From NCBI GenBank assembly GCA_019321725.1, contig CM033105.1, positions 16,151,861-16,215,860 on the forward strand: a stretch of 64,000 nucleotides of DNA, in the 5' to 3' direction. This stretch comes from Paulownia fortunei. Lineage: Eukaryota; Streptophyta; Magnoliopsida; Lamiales; Paulowniaceae. Below the pieces are notes generated by a model. That model did not search any database. It saw nothing but the letters and a program-made list of their open reading frames with translations, and was not told where the DNA came from. This document shows, in pieces, positions 12,718 to 24,980 of the stretch (position 1 is the first letter of the stretch; the number at the start of each line of letters is the position of its first letter). The position numbers were made by a program, and so were the translations under genes.

Positions 12718-13560
12718 TGTAAGAGGACAAAGATTTTGTTTTGAAGGTTGTAATGGACAAAAAATTCTCAAAGACTATAAATAGATACTAAATATTATTT
12801 TGAGCAAAAGGCAATCTTTGAAGAAAAAAAAAATTGAGCGAACAATTTAGCTTAGTGTTATTGAAAACACTATATTAACAATTACTAGGAGGAGTATTGA
12901 GCTTTGTGTAAGTAAACAATTAAGTCAACTCTTATGTAAAGTGACTCAACAAGAATTAATCTAGCTTTGTGTGGGCTAATTGAGAGAGAAGCGAGCAAGT
13001 AAAAGTTTGTGTAACATAACTTTTGTAACTAGAAGTATAACTCTATAAAAGTCTATAGATATCCAGAGGATTCTTCCAAGAGTTGAAAAGAGTAAATATA
13101 GAAAGATTACAAATACCTTCAAACTAATATAAAAAAAATTCTTATCTCGTTTACTCACTACATTTTACTTTTCATCAACTCACTAAGTTGTTGCTTTCCT
13201 TGGAATATTTTCGACATTCAATGAATTTTTCAAGTAATAATTCACATGTTCCAACTCAGTATTAAAACATATTTTCTGTTGTGCTTCTTTAGTAAACACT
13301 TAGTTCAATTTAGTTATCAGTTGACTTAGTCACTTAATTTATGATGCGAGTAACTATTTTTGTGAATGAATGGAGGACAAATATTTGTAAACTAAAAACA
13401 TTTACAACTTAAGTTAAAAAATTTCAAATATCTATTCATTCCCTAACCCTATCATACCATTTGAAACCAACACATTGAAAGATACACTCAATCTCTTTAA
13501 ATGTAATTAGGAGAACCTTACAAAGTTTTGGAACCATTGTAATTAGACTTTGATTAACAT
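12718..13560. other. LTR-like promoter and leader remnant
   Basis: A copia-style TATA box (ctataaatag) at about 12775-12785 is followed by a leader-like stretch to about 13330. No primer binding site or gag follows, so this is at most an orphan LTR piece. Confidence 0.35.
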
Positions 13561-13743
13561 GACAATGGGTTCGGGTTTACCCCGGACTTGCCCTGCCCTG
13601 CCTCAAATAAGGCGGATTTTTATAAACTAAACAGATAGGGGTTAGGAATTGGGTTCAATTATTTTAGATCCGATCACGATCACTAGGTGTGTTACAACTC
13701 ATTCCAAACCTATCCCATTATATAAATATATGTTCTTTGGGGA

Positions 13744-14010
13744 TTGCTGCCCCTTTCTTCTTTCTTGTCTCTTTCCCTTTTGTCTTTTGTTTTCTTTATT
13801 TCCTTCATTCTTTTATTTTTTCCCTTTGTCTTATTTCTTTTTTTTTTATTCTATTTCCCTTTTCCCTTTTCTTCTTCCTTTTTTTTTTCTTCTTCTTTAT
13901 TCTAAACCAATTCTTCTATTCTATCCTTTTACTTTTTCTTCCTTTTGTTTTCTTCCCTTTCTTATGAATGATTTCTTCCTTCCACTCTTTTTTTCCTTTC
14001 TTATGAACAA
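13744..14010. repeat. 267 bp polypyrimidine tract
   Basis: Almost all C and T on the plus strand, in ccctttt/ttctt blocks. It generates long phenylalanine/leucine-rich reading frames in two plus-strand frames (13649-14071 and 13689-13967) that are compositional artefacts. GGGT/GGCC-rich sequences flank it (13565-13620 and 14380-14470), suggesting the tract may sit inside a degenerate DNA transposon. Confidence 0.85.
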
Positions 14011-14019
14011 CAGATTTTC

Positions 14020-15589
14020 TCTCGTGAGTCTGTGTGCTTATTGGAAACAAATTATCAACATCATCACGTAATATTTAACAGGCTATGAGACAACAAAATT
14101 TTTGAGAAATTACTATATGCTACCACCACTTCCTCCAGCCGACTTTTCTTCCTCCTCTGCCAATTTATCATGCCAGAAGCTCCAGACACTCCACCCCTTT
14201 TTTATCACCGAATTCGTGTTGACCAACTCCGAGATCTGTCACCAACAATGCCATTTTCAACCATCTCCACCAACACCATCCAACTTCTCTCCCTAGTCTT
14301 CATCAGATCGTATCTTCTCTATTCTGCAGTCAGGAAAGGAATGATATCAAGGAGTAAAATGGGTCTGGAAGGTTCTTTGGGTTAGCCCCATATCGGGTTT
14401 TCTCATCGACTGGCGTGGCAAGTCTCAGGATTGGGCCAAGCGGGGCAAGTCTCGTGTTTGGCAACTTGACACAACTTCCACTCCACTGTCATTCCTAATT
14501 TATCCCTAATTTTGATGGTGATTAAGCATAACTATTAGACCCAGAACTCTAGTAATATACTTTTTTAGGAAAGATTATAAGGACTATTTCAGGCAACTAA
14601 AGACAATTGAGAGAAAAAACTATCTATACGTCAAGTATAGTCTAGATCGCAGTAGTGGAGTCAAGACTGAGCTGAAAGGCTCTCTTAAGGAGCGCAGCAT
14701 GCAACCAAGTAAAGACAGAACTGTGTACTTAAAAAACAATACATTGAGCTAATTCAATGCTGATGATGTGGAGAATAATCTAATTCAAATGGATATAAAT
14801 TCAGAAAGTAACATTTTAATACTAGGAAGGACAATACGAACTACAAAATTGCCGAAAATCAAGGTATGGAAGACAGGTGCACAAATAAAATAAACAAAGG
14901 GAGCATTAAACGAGCATATTTTTGAAGTGTAAAAATAGAAGAAGGCTCAAGACAACATTGATCTTGCAATTTTTGAAGCAAAAGGAGCGTGACACCTTGA
15001 AAGCATCTGAAGCAGTTCACTCACTCCACACTTGCTTTTTTCATTGAGCATAAAGTGTGCTGAGTCAATCAAATAATTGTATATTACGCACGCTTGTAAG
15101 GAGGATGTCTTATTCTTTGGACATCGATGCAGAGACATTAATGCATGCAAGTGTGTGATTGTTAGGGAACAAGTATAATAAATAACCTCGTCTGAAAATT
15201 TCTAATTGAAAACGAAACATTATTGAATAAGGAATTTCTCATTAGGATAATACAAGAATTGATCCTTAGATTTGAGGCACCATTGTAAATTTGTACATAG
15301 TATATTGTACGTTAATTTATTCTCCAATAATAGGATAATCATAAGGGGAATATTTTGGGTACAACAAAATTATATATGGAGGTTAATAAATGACCAACAA
15401 AGGATCTGCCATTGTCACAGATTGAGATGAATAAGTAAATCTCCTAATTTTTTCATGGTCTTGCAAATCTTTGGCCAAGGCTGGACGAAAGTTAGAAAAA
15501 GAGTTATTTCTAATTTTATTGTAAAATCATGTAACTAGGAATATATACATATTTATTGGGTTATTTAGATTTCAACTAATAATTCATAC
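14020..15589. other. No supported gene
   Basis: Short open frames at 14102-14385 are proline/serine-rich and overlap each other in different frames, with no domain recognised. 14500-15150 has no homopolymer or repeat structure and no motif that I could assign. Confidence 0.4.
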
Positions 15590-16110
15590 CCTAAAATCAA
15601 TTAGAAGATTAGTTGACAAAAGGACCGTATCTACATAAAGTTCGTTACTTCACTTATATCTGGATTTTCATGGCGTGTTATATGACACCATAATTGGTGG
15701 GTTCTTAGAATTAAAGGGAGAAATAATTAATTACATTAATTAATTATTTAATTAAGTAATAAGAATTGTGAGCCCACCACTAGTTTATTGGTGAACATAA
15801 GGGATCACATATTTTCTTAGACAAATTTATTTATTTCCATAAAAATTAATCCAATTGTTGAATTAAGTAGATTGATTTATTTACTGGATTTTAATTGATT
15901 AAAGTATAAAATTTATTCAATTAATTAATTAGATTAATTAATTATATGGACCTTTAATTAATTATGGGATGGATTAATTCAATTTAACTAGTTGGATTAA
16001 TTAAATTTGGCTTAATTAATTAATTAGTTCTAGATTAATAGGTGTGGACTTAATGTGATCAAGACCCAATTAAGAATTGGGTTATAAATTAAAGTCCTCA
16101 TGGTAGAAGA
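15590..16110 (+). mobile_element. Diverged LTR remnant related to family A
   Basis: The order of short blocks (an aaaggaccgta motif, ttaattaatt clusters, gcccaccact, ggtgaacataag) matches the order in the reverse complement of about 20000-19600 (aaaggaccata, gcccactact, gtgaacttaag). Identity is low, so this is an older relative in plus orientation. Confidence 0.45.
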
Positions 16111-17809
16111 AGAATGAAGTCCTTAGTTGACAATGACATCATCGAAAAAGAGATGGAGATAAAAAGAAAAGTAAGTCTTTGGGGCCAATAAATGACCCCA
16201 ACTACACGATTTTGAGGGCATAATTCCACACATTTTTAGCTGATTTTCCAGTAGCTTGAGCCTTGAGAAAAAAATGTTTTTCTCCCAAAATTTCCAGCAC
16301 AAAAATTTTGAGCTTCCTGTCTTAGAAATCAGCCACTTACGTTCTTTCATCATATGATTTTTGTGTCTCTCTTTCACAAGTTGAATTAGGAATTCAAAAA
16401 TCAAGCACCTATATGGAAAAAGTGTTCTCTATCCTTCTTCCAAAACCTAAATTTCCTAGGCACAAAATTATCGGATTAATCCAACTAACATAGAATTAAT
16501 TGCAAATGAACATGAACATTCAAGGTGTAGATAATTAAAGGAGATATAATTGAAGCTTTAAGGTGAGTCATTTGAAGTGAGTTCTGGAATATGAATTCAT
16601 GAAATTCAACAAACGGGATGAACTAAATGATTTAAATCATTTTATGTACAAATTTCCAACTTCCCACATGAAAATTAAGTTAGCATAATCGATGCAATTG
16701 ATGTAGCAATGGGATAGATAGTTATTTCATTATTTTTATATTAATGACCAAACCGGTCCTGCTATCCATCATCAATTGAACCGATTTGACAGGTCTAATT
16801 AAAATTAATTATTTTTTTATTCTATTATTTATATAATAGACTAATTATTATGTACTAAATTTTAAAGGTAAAAAAGAAGATAAATAACTATCAATAAATA
16901 TATCTAATAAAATTCAAAATGTAAATAACCACATACATAAAACAAAACACTAAGTTTAAATTTTCTTAAAAAAAATAAAAAAATACCAAGTTTATATATA
17001 TAAAAAAAACATACATGTAAATATAACTATTAACCAACAACATCACAAATATAAATAGCTATTATTAAATTTATATCAGAAATGTAAATAGCTATTTGTC
17101 ACTGTTCAAACACTCATCAAATGTGGCTATATAAAAAAATAGTAAATTAATTAATAAGCAAGGTCTAATACATGTCAAGATATTCAAATCAATTAATTTC
17201 ATATTCTTTGCAATATAAACAAATAATTTAATAAGATATCAACTGTTAAATTTCATCTTTTGCAATATAAACAAATAATTTAATAAGATTCAATTGTTTA
17301 AAATTTAACAAGAAATAAAATCAATTTTGGCATACAATCCAACTTAGGCCACTGAAGCGATGAAACTGAGGAGAAAGTAATTGCTTTATAAGTTGAAAAT
17401 CTACTTGAATTAGTGCATAATGGAAGAGAAAAGGACGGATCAGAAAGCATCAATAAGTTAAAGTTAACCAACAAAAAAATGTGCAAAAACCATGCATGAT
17501 TCGAAATTTTCTGGTTTATTTTGGTTTAATCTAATTTCCTGTTTAATTGAATTTTTGGTTATTTAGGGCCAAACGGATCATACTGACCACTGGTGCCTAA
17601 TTGAACCGTTCGATCCGATCATGTCTGATTTAGAAAATAATTAATTATTTTATGAATATGATTGACATAATTATTATTTTATCAAAATATTTTAAATACC
17701 ATTGTGCCACATTTCCTAAGCTATGCATATAACCCAACATAATGTGATGATTGGAAGATTTGAATGCAGACACATTTGCTTGCAATGGACGACGACTTGT
17801 GGCATGTAA
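16111..17809. other. Non-coding AT-rich DNA
   Basis: No gene supported. 16740-16800 and 17510-17620 carry similar, roughly inverted accggtc/ttgaacc motifs that may be the ends of one degenerate DNA element; I could not fix its borders. A duplicated phrase, tgcaatataaacaaataatt, occurs twice between 17200 and 17290. Confidence 0.4.
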
Positions 17810-18539
17810 CTTCCACCACCAATCAATGTGAAAGCTATTTGTAGTTTTCTAGGACATGCCGGGTTTTATAGAAGATTCATTAAAGATTTTTCAAAAATTG
17901 TAAAACCTTTATGAAACCTTTTAGAAAAAGATAAGCCATCTGGTTTTAATGTTGATTGCCTATAGGCTTTTGATCACATCAAGAAGGCTCTCATTTCAGC
18001 TCCTATTATGGTGGTATCGGATTGGATCCAACTATTTGAGCTTATGTGTGATGATAGTGATTATGCGGTTGGAGCAGTGTTAGGACAAAGAAGATATAAA
18101 ATTTTCTGGGCCATTTACAATGCAAGCCAAACACTTGATGATGCCCAACAAAATTACATCACCACTGAAAAAGAGTTGTTAGCTATTGTTTTTGCATTTG
18201 ATAAATTTCGTACTTGTCTTGTAGGTACCAAGGTGATAGTGTATACTAATCATGCTGTTATTAGGTACCTCTTTGCTAAAAAGAATGCAAAACCAAGGCT
18301 AATTTGGTTGATATTCCTTCTTCAAGAATTTGATCTTGAAATCAAAGATAAGAAGAGAAGTGAAAATGCAATGGCTGATCACTTGTCGAGGTTGGAACAG
18401 AAAAATAAGAACTTTGAAAGGCCATTTAAAGAATCTTTCTCAGATGAGTTTATTTTGACAATCAAAGATAATTTACCTTGGTATGCAGATTTTGTAAATT
18501 TTCTTGCAGGTGGATTATTGCCCCCGAACTTCACATATC
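17810..18539 (+). pseudogene. Ty3/gypsy pol fragment: RT end and RNase H
   Basis: In one frame from 17810 the sequence reads through the RT thumb ([20 protein letters not shown]) into a Ty3-type RNase H. RNase H degrades the RNA strand during reverse transcription. Visible motifs are [45 protein letters not shown] and ADHLSRLE, followed by the linker that normally leads to integrase. The third RNase H acidic position reads Asn (codon 18248-18250) in the VYTNH motif, where this family has Asp. Two in-frame stops lie upstream of 18008 in the thumb region. The open part starts at ATG 18008, but that is not a natural start. The frame stops where an LTR-type end begins at 18540, so gag, protease, most of RT and integrase are absent. 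Confidence 0.9.
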
Positions 18540-20010
18540 TATTAGGTTCACTATAATCGCAGGGGCATGCACAGCGAAAGGCATACACAGCAAAAAATTT
18601 AAATTTTTATAAAACATGTATTTATCAAATAAATACATTCCCTCAATTTAAAATCGGTTCTTACGATCACGCTTTTTCAAGTAAATATATAAACAAATAT
18701 ATTAAATTGGAATTATACCTTTCAAGCACTCCGATTGATGTAGGGAATGAAGTAATCAATTAATATATTTTCTTGTTTATCAGAACTCACAGGGATCTAT
18801 GTGTCTTCCCTCTATCAGGTTCATAATATGAAGAACAATACAGATTAAAAGAATTCACTAGTACTCTTAAAATTATTTTCTATAGATCTGGAGTAATGCT
18901 TGCCCTTTAATCCAATTGATAGATCAAGAACAATAAAGATTAATTCTTTAAGTTATTGAAAATTTTGAAGTGAAGAAAATATCAAGAAACTTGTTTACTT
19001 TAAAGAATAAGAAAATAAAGATTTTCAAGAAAACACCTTTTTTCTTTTCTTTCTTTTCTTTCCTTTTCTTGGAGAGAAAAATTGAAGACAAGACAAAATA
19101 ATTTTCCTAAAAATCACTATTCAATTTTCGACCCTTCCTATGTATATGGGGGCCGAAAATTCTTTCCCTCTCCAACTCTTGGAGAGCTTTTAAATTTTGA
19201 ACCACTTCAAAATTTAATTTTGGTAGGATTCTAAATCTTCCAACAATTCTTCTTTTTCTCTCTCCAATATATATGGACTTATTTGAGACTACAATAGTCA
19301 TCCAGAATAGACTACATACATTCTTGATATTAATTTGAACTTTTCAAATAATATCAAGATAGATATATATCAAATATATATCACAAATATATTTATACAA
19401 AATAAACACCTAATGGCCAATAAAAATCTGTCATATTATATTTAACTATATAAATTTATTATTTAAGTAAATCATATTTATTTTAATTATCCTCTTCATC
19501 TTCAAGTGGGCATTTTAAGTGATCCACTTTAATTTTTGGGTTTGAACTTAAAAATCTAAGAATCAATCCAATTGATTTAAACCCATATTAATCAATCCAA
19601 TTGATTAATTATAATTGTACTCCGATTGGGCTTCCTAATTAAATTAGGTCCAATTAAATAATATAATTATTTAATCAAATAATTTAATTTAACTATTAAA
19701 TTAAATAGAATCCTTAATTAATTAATTAATCAATATTATTGTTTTTCATAAAGATGTGTGGCGCTCTTAAGTTCACTATTAAGTGAGTAGTGGGCTTATA
19801 ACATTTACAACTTATGAATAATAATTATTCTGATTAATTAATCTAATTAATTAATCCGCTTGGATTTAACTCCTTATTTCCAAAAACCTCACTATCCATG
19901 AAAACACTTAGTAAATAATCATGGCAAACTAGCCTTAGGTGAAATAGCAAGTAAATTTATTTCAGTTGCGAGTACCATACACGTATGGTCCTTTCGATAA
20001 CTAAGGAAGA
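18540..20010 (-). mobile_element. Family-A LTR, minus orientation, abutting the gypsy fragment
   Basis: The reverse complement aligns with 1-1023 and extends it by about 400 bp. The left border is tattaggttcactataatcg, corresponding to tgttgggttcgctataatcg at the 1023 end, so TG has decayed to TA. A TATA-like stretch occurs at about 19137-19150 on the minus strand. The right border is only approximate (20010-20050). I did not find gypsy sequence resuming beyond it. Confidence 0.65.
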
Positions 20011-20055
20011 CTCTTTGAAATCAAGAAGCTTGATACTGCTAGTCAAACAGACTAT

Positions 20056-20340
20056 ATAGCTGATGATAAGAGACGTGCAAATCTGGACAACGCGTCCAAG
20101 GACATACTATTCAAGACAACTGACAAGGTCATATTTAGTAAGATAAAGAAATGCAAGACAAATTAAAGAAATTTGGGAAGAGATCATGATGATATGTGAA
20201 GGCATGCACTAGATAAAGAATAATAAGCTATCACTAGCAATGCAGAAGTTTGAAAACTGTAAAACAAAAGTTGAAAAAACTCTAGAAGAAATAAATGAGA
20301 GATGTACATGCCTCGTCAATGAACTCGCATAATTAGATAA
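20056..20340 (+). pseudogene. Copia gag fragment
   Basis: The frame starting ADDKRRANLDNASKDILFK and continuing through KLSLAMQKFENCKTKVEKTL resembles the middle of a plant copia Gag (UBN2/retrotran_gag type), which forms the virus-like particle. It has internal stops (TAA after KCKTN) and a frameshift. It is not continuous with the copia element starting downstream, which has its own gag. Confidence 0.5.
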
Positions 20341-20359
20341 AGAGCAATGGGTTATCACC

Positions 20360-22285
20360 ACGGGTGGGTAGTTAAATCATCTAGTCAAAAGTGGCCAAAT
20401 TTTATCTCCAATTTCATTTGCGCCCCTAGTGTATTTTTTTACGTGATAAATTTGTCTATAAATAGAGGGATTAATTGAAGAAGAAAACACAAAAAAATAA
20501 GAAAATTGAGTAAGATAAAAATAGAGTGTTTTGAGAGAAAAAATAGGAATTTTTTTTTAGGATTTTTTCATTATCTCTTAAAATAGTTTTCGTATTTTTT
20601 TTTAATATTCCAAGTTGATAAATTTGAGATATTTGTAATTTAAAAGATATTCTCTTGATAATTATTTGTGTATCCCCTAATTTAGGGAGAATTTTGTAAG
20701 CCTACTATACATATAATAAAAGTATTTATCTGAACTACAATCCCGTAGTTTTTTCCAATTTGGATTTTTCACATAAAAATCCTTATGTCAAATTTTTTAC
20801 TCTCTTGCACTATTTTTGAAATTCTTAATTTGGTCTCGTTTTAAATCACGTAGTTATGATTGCAGATTAAAAAATAAAAGGATCGACGTCTTTTGGCGGG
20901 ATGTTCAAATTACATGGATCGAACTACTCAATTTGGAAATCAAATATGTTGGATCTTCTCTATTGCAAGGATTTTTATTTCCTCTTACATGGTAATACTG
21001 TCAAACCAAAAGAAATGAATGATGATGAATGAAAATATTCTCCACACAAAAACAATGGGATATATTCGACGCTTTTTAAGTATAGTATCTTCCATCATTT
21101 TGCAAATGAGAAAAAGACTGATGTTCTGTGGAAAAAAATGGAGGCCATGCTTGAGAGAAAAAATGCCTTGAACAAAACTTCTATTATTAGAAAAATTATT
21201 AGGCTTAGGTACTAGGAAGGCGTAAACATGACTGAGCATCTAAATGCATACCAAGGTCTAATAAACAATCTATCACTATGAAAATACCACTTGATGATGA
21301 AGTGGTTATTTTATTGCTACTTAACTCGTTGTTTGACAGTTGGGATAAACTTGTAGTGTTAGTTAGTAATTCAACTCCAAATGGAGCACTGACATTGCAA
21401 ATGGTCAAATATTGTCTTCTTAATGAAAAATCTAGAAGAAAGGAGCAAGATCATTCTTTTGAGTCAAAAGTTTTAATAGCAAAAATGTTGATAAACGAGG
21501 AAGGAGAAAGAACAGAGGTCCTCTAAATTGGAGAGTAAATCTAAGGGAAATTCCAAGTGCCATTATTATGGTGGTCTAAACCATTATGAGAGAGATTGCA
21601 GAAATAAGAAAAAAGACCAATGGAATAAAAATAATGAGAATAAGAAAGATGATAAAGATACTACCGTTGTTGCAGCTGATGGTGATGTTGTCTTCATTTA
21701 TGATGATGCTTGTATCAATTCATCATGCCAACAGACAGACTGAATTATTGATTTAGGAGCTTCATATCATGCCACTTCATATCGTGATATGTTCACATCA
21801 TACACTAGTTGCAGTATTGGCAAAGTTAGAATGGCCAGTCATGGTGTGATGGAAGTCGTTGGCATAGGGAGCATCATCCTAGATACTGATACATGATATA
21901 GACTCCTGCTCAAAGATGTCAGACATTCCTAACATTCGGATCAACATTATTTCCATTAGCAAGCTTGACAATAGTGGCTATGCTAATTACTTTGGTGAAG
22001 AAAAGTGGAAGCTCACCAAAGGATCTCTCATTGTTGCTAAAGGTAAGAAACAAAATTCACTCTAGTTAATGTAGGCTAGACTATCCAATGGAGAGGTCAA
22101 TGCAACTGTTAAAAGTACCTCCATTGAGTTGTGGCATAAAAGGCTTGGACACTTGAGTCAGAACAGCATGGAACTTTTGGACAAGAAGAAACTCCTCCAT
22201 GAGATAACAAATATACATCTACAAACCTGTATTGATTGTTTGGCTGGAAAACAACACAGGACTGCTGCGCATTGCTCTGTCCAAT
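20360..22285 (+). mobile_element. Copia element B: LTR/leader plus gag to pre-integrase, truncated
   Basis: An LTR/leader-like region with a TATA box at 20456-20465 leads to a gag starting at ATG 20901 (MFKLHGSNYSIWKSNML). Breaks include TGA at 21030-21032, TAG near 21213 and a frame change near 21280, after which gag continues (21278-21526). The zinc knuckle CHYYGGLNHYERDC (21558-21599) has Tyr in place of its second Cys. The protease motif reads DLGA (21750-21761), preceded by TGA where the family has Trp. The HHCC pre-integrase finger (LWHKRLGHLSQNS ... CIDCLAGKQ) at 22126-22250 is intact. Coding similarity stops at about 22285 against a minus-strand copia element, so integrase core, RT, RNase H and the 3' LTR are missing. 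Confidence 0.75.
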
Positions 22286-24481
22286 AATTTTCTCTAGTTG
22301 AGGACTGCTACAATCGGCTCCGTCATGGGATTATCTGGGACATCATCAATAGTTACATCTGTAAATACTGGCTCACTCTATATTAAGTCATTGGAGTCTG
22401 TTTTATGCATGTCCTTGTACATCACCCTTTCGTCGAAAATCATATCTCTGCTACGGATCACCTTCTTGTTTTCATCATCCCAAATGTGGTAGCCAAACTC
22501 ATTCATAGCCGATGAGAGTGAATTTCTTGGTTTTGGGATCAAGCTTATTCCTGCCTTGATCACTAATATGTACATATGCTACACAACCGAAAACTTTTAG
22601 ATGTGATAGTTTTTCCTCTTTTCTGTTCCATATCACCTTTGGTATTTTGTGCTTCAATAGAGCCGATGGGCCTCGATTAATCAAGTAAGATGTTGTGTTG
22701 ACTGTTTTTGCCCAAAACTGCTTCGGTAGACCTAACTGTATACAAATGCTTCTAGCTCTTTCTGTCAACGTTCGGTTCATACGCTTAACTACACCATTGT
22801 GTTGAGGTGTACGTGGCACGGTTCTCTCCATTCTGATCCCATACTCATAGCAGAACTTCTTGAATCTGGTGTCTTCATATTCACCACCATTATCGATTCT
22901 GAGCTTTTTAATTGTCAGACATGTCTCATTTTCAACCAAAACTTGCCATCTCCTCAAAGCCTCAAACACTTCAGACTTATGCTTTAGAAAGTAAATCCAT
23001 ACCTTCCGAGAGTGATCATCGATAAAAGTCACGAAGTAGTGTTTCCCACCAATAAATGAAATGGTTGTTGGTCCCCAAACATCAGAGTTAACGAGCTCTA
23101 ACCTTTTTTTTTTTGGGTTCTGCCACTTGTTTGAAAGCTGACCCTTTTCTGCTTTCCAAGTATGAAATCTTCACACATGTCTATCTTAACTGACTGTAGA
23201 CTTGGAAGTTTCCAATTCGAGTTCATATTTTTCTTCCCCTTTTCACTCATGTGGCCTAGCCTCTGGTGCTACAGATTTGGAGTTTCATTATCTGTTGCAA
23301 CTGTAATCGAACAGTGTGCCCCTGTTGTCATGTAAAGAGTGTCACTCTTCTTGTCTCGAGCAATAATTATGACGCCCTATGAAATCTTCCAATCATCACC
23401 ATGGAAGATCGTAGTGTAGCATTTGCTAGCTCAAGTCAGGGATATGCCTGATATCCTTCAGCTCCCAAACAGACCCGTTCAGCTTAATCTTCACTGCATC
23501 TTTACCAACTATAGCACACGGTTGATCATCACCAAGATATACCTTTCCAAGATTTCTGGGGACATACATCTCAAAGAATTCTTTCTGCGAAGTAGCATGG
23601 AATAATGTTCCAGAGTCTAACACCCAAGACTCCTCATTGCTCTCTAAAGAGCATATTAACACATCATCTCCTTATGAGGTGGAAGTAATATTTACCTCTG
23701 TCTTCGCCTCATGGTCCTTCGGTGCATTCTTGCATTGATTTTTATAGTGCTCAATCTTCCCGTAATTCCAACACTCAATGGTTTTCGAACTATGAGAATT
23801 ACTGGAATTTCTGGATTTGGACCTCTTGTCCTTTGATCTACCTCGGTAGTTCGATCTGCCACGTTTGATTCCCTCTGGTTGAATTTCTTCCTCTTGACTC
23901 TGTATGCAAAACTGAAGAGGTTGATGATTCACCCGACTTTCTTCGTCGGATCTCTTCATTGAGAACCAGATCTCGAACATCGTCAAATTTCAACTTATTG
24001 CTTCCCGATGAGCTACTCACAGCCATGACAGTAGCATTCTAGCTTTCTAGTAGATAAGACAAAAGTATCAATGCTCGTACTTCTTCATCGAATTCAATTC
24101 CAACTGAACTCAATTGTGTTGTGACTGTGTTAAGTTCATTGAGATGTTGAGCTACCGATGCGCCTTCCATCATCTGTAAATTAAACAAACGTCTTATCAA
24201 GCAAACTTTGTTTAAGCCAATGACTTCTCATACATATTAGAGAGAGCCGCCATAAGACCCGTCATGGTCTTTTCCATTGCTATGTTGAAAATAATATTGC
24301 GGGATAACGTCCATCGGATAACTCCAAGGGCTTATCTGTCGATAAGATTCCAGTATTCTTCCTTTATAGCCTCTAACTTCTTCCTTGAGAGAGGTTGATA
24401 TAGGCTTCTTTGCATTTTCCAGAACCCAAAATCTCCAACATCGAATTTCTCGAATTTTACCTTCCCTTCATCTGTGGCCAT
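22286..24481 (-). pseudogene. Copia element C gag-protease-integrase
   Basis: A polyprotein reads leftward from ATG at 24481 (MATDEGKVKFEKFDVGDFGF). Gag covers about 24481-23700. The knuckle CWNYGKIEHYKNQC (about 23775-23734) has Tyr for its second Cys. The protease motif DSGT is present at 23617-23606, and the pre-integrase finger lies at about 23280-23130. The integrase core is open at 23032-22499, with FIDDHSRKVWIYFLKHK and RIDNGGEY. The catalytic Glu is replaced by Lys at codon 22786-22784 (NGVVKRMNRTL). A tail resembling the linker before RT ends at about 22290. Stops and frame changes break gag and the region around an A-run at 23102-23112. RT and RNase H are absent. Confidence 0.85.
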
Positions 24482-24532
24482 CGCTCCTACTCGAATCTGA
24501 CTTCCTCCGGATAATTTCTGATTATTCCTGGA

Positions 24533-24544
24533 GCTCTGATACCA
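24533..24544 (-). promoter_or_regulatory. Primer binding site of copia C (initiator tRNA-Met)
   Basis: The minus strand reads tggtatcagagc, the 12-mer complementary to the 3' end of plant initiator tRNA-Met. It lies two bases after the LTR end (...ttttccaaca) and about 50 bases before the gag start. This fixes the orientation of the element. Confidence 0.95.
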
Positions 24545-24546
24545 GT

Positions 24547-24980
24547 TGTTGGAAAATTATGCAAATTCTCAATGATGAGTGAGAATGTAAAATAACAACG
24601 AAAATAACAAACACAAATTTGATAATGGAGTTCGACCAATTATGCCTACGTCCCCAAACCTGCTGCAGATCGATTTACTAAAGGAAGAAAATATATAAAG
24701 TGTTTACAACACTTACAACTCACAATCCACACAAGAATTTTTCTTCACAAAATTCTTTCACAAGCTTTCTCTTAAACTCTTTCTAATTTTCTAATTTTGG
24801 GATGCTATACAAATGAGAGGTAAAGGGGTTTATATAAGTTTCAAAAAAATTAGTTGGTGAAATTTAGACAAGAAATTAGATTAGACATCTTAATTAACAA
24901 TTGTTTAAATTAGGCACCCTTCATTTTTTACCAAAAATGATTGGCCATTTCCTTGACAATGACCATGTTCTGTCCCATCA
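24547..24980 (-). mobile_element. 5' LTR of copia C
   Basis: The plus-strand left edge is tgttggaaaatt (24547), so the LTR ends ...CCAACA on its own strand, next to the primer site. A TATA box (tatataaacccc on the minus strand) lies near 24831. The outer border at 24980 (…cccatca, giving TGATGGG on the minus strand) is inferred from the inverted-repeat rule and is approximate. Confidence 0.65.

Larger units (their letters stand above)
3577..24875. repeat. Copy 1 of a 21.3 kb exact long-range repeat
   Basis: This block recurs at 42702-64000 with a constant offset of 39125. Every landmark compared (phosphatase exons, transposon ends, microsatellites, integrase fragment) keeps the same spacing, and the paired translations are identical. 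Copy 2 reaches the window end, so the repeat may run further than 24875. See the finding on probable assembly duplication. Confidence 0.95.

Noticed and set aside
13649..14071. 140-codon plus-strand frame rich in Phe and Leu
   Set aside because: It is the translation of a polypyrimidine tract, open in two frames at once, with no domain or codon bias.
24533..24544. Possible tRNA-Met gene
   Set aside because: Only the 12-base primer-binding complement is present, next to an LTR end; no cloverleaf can be drawn.
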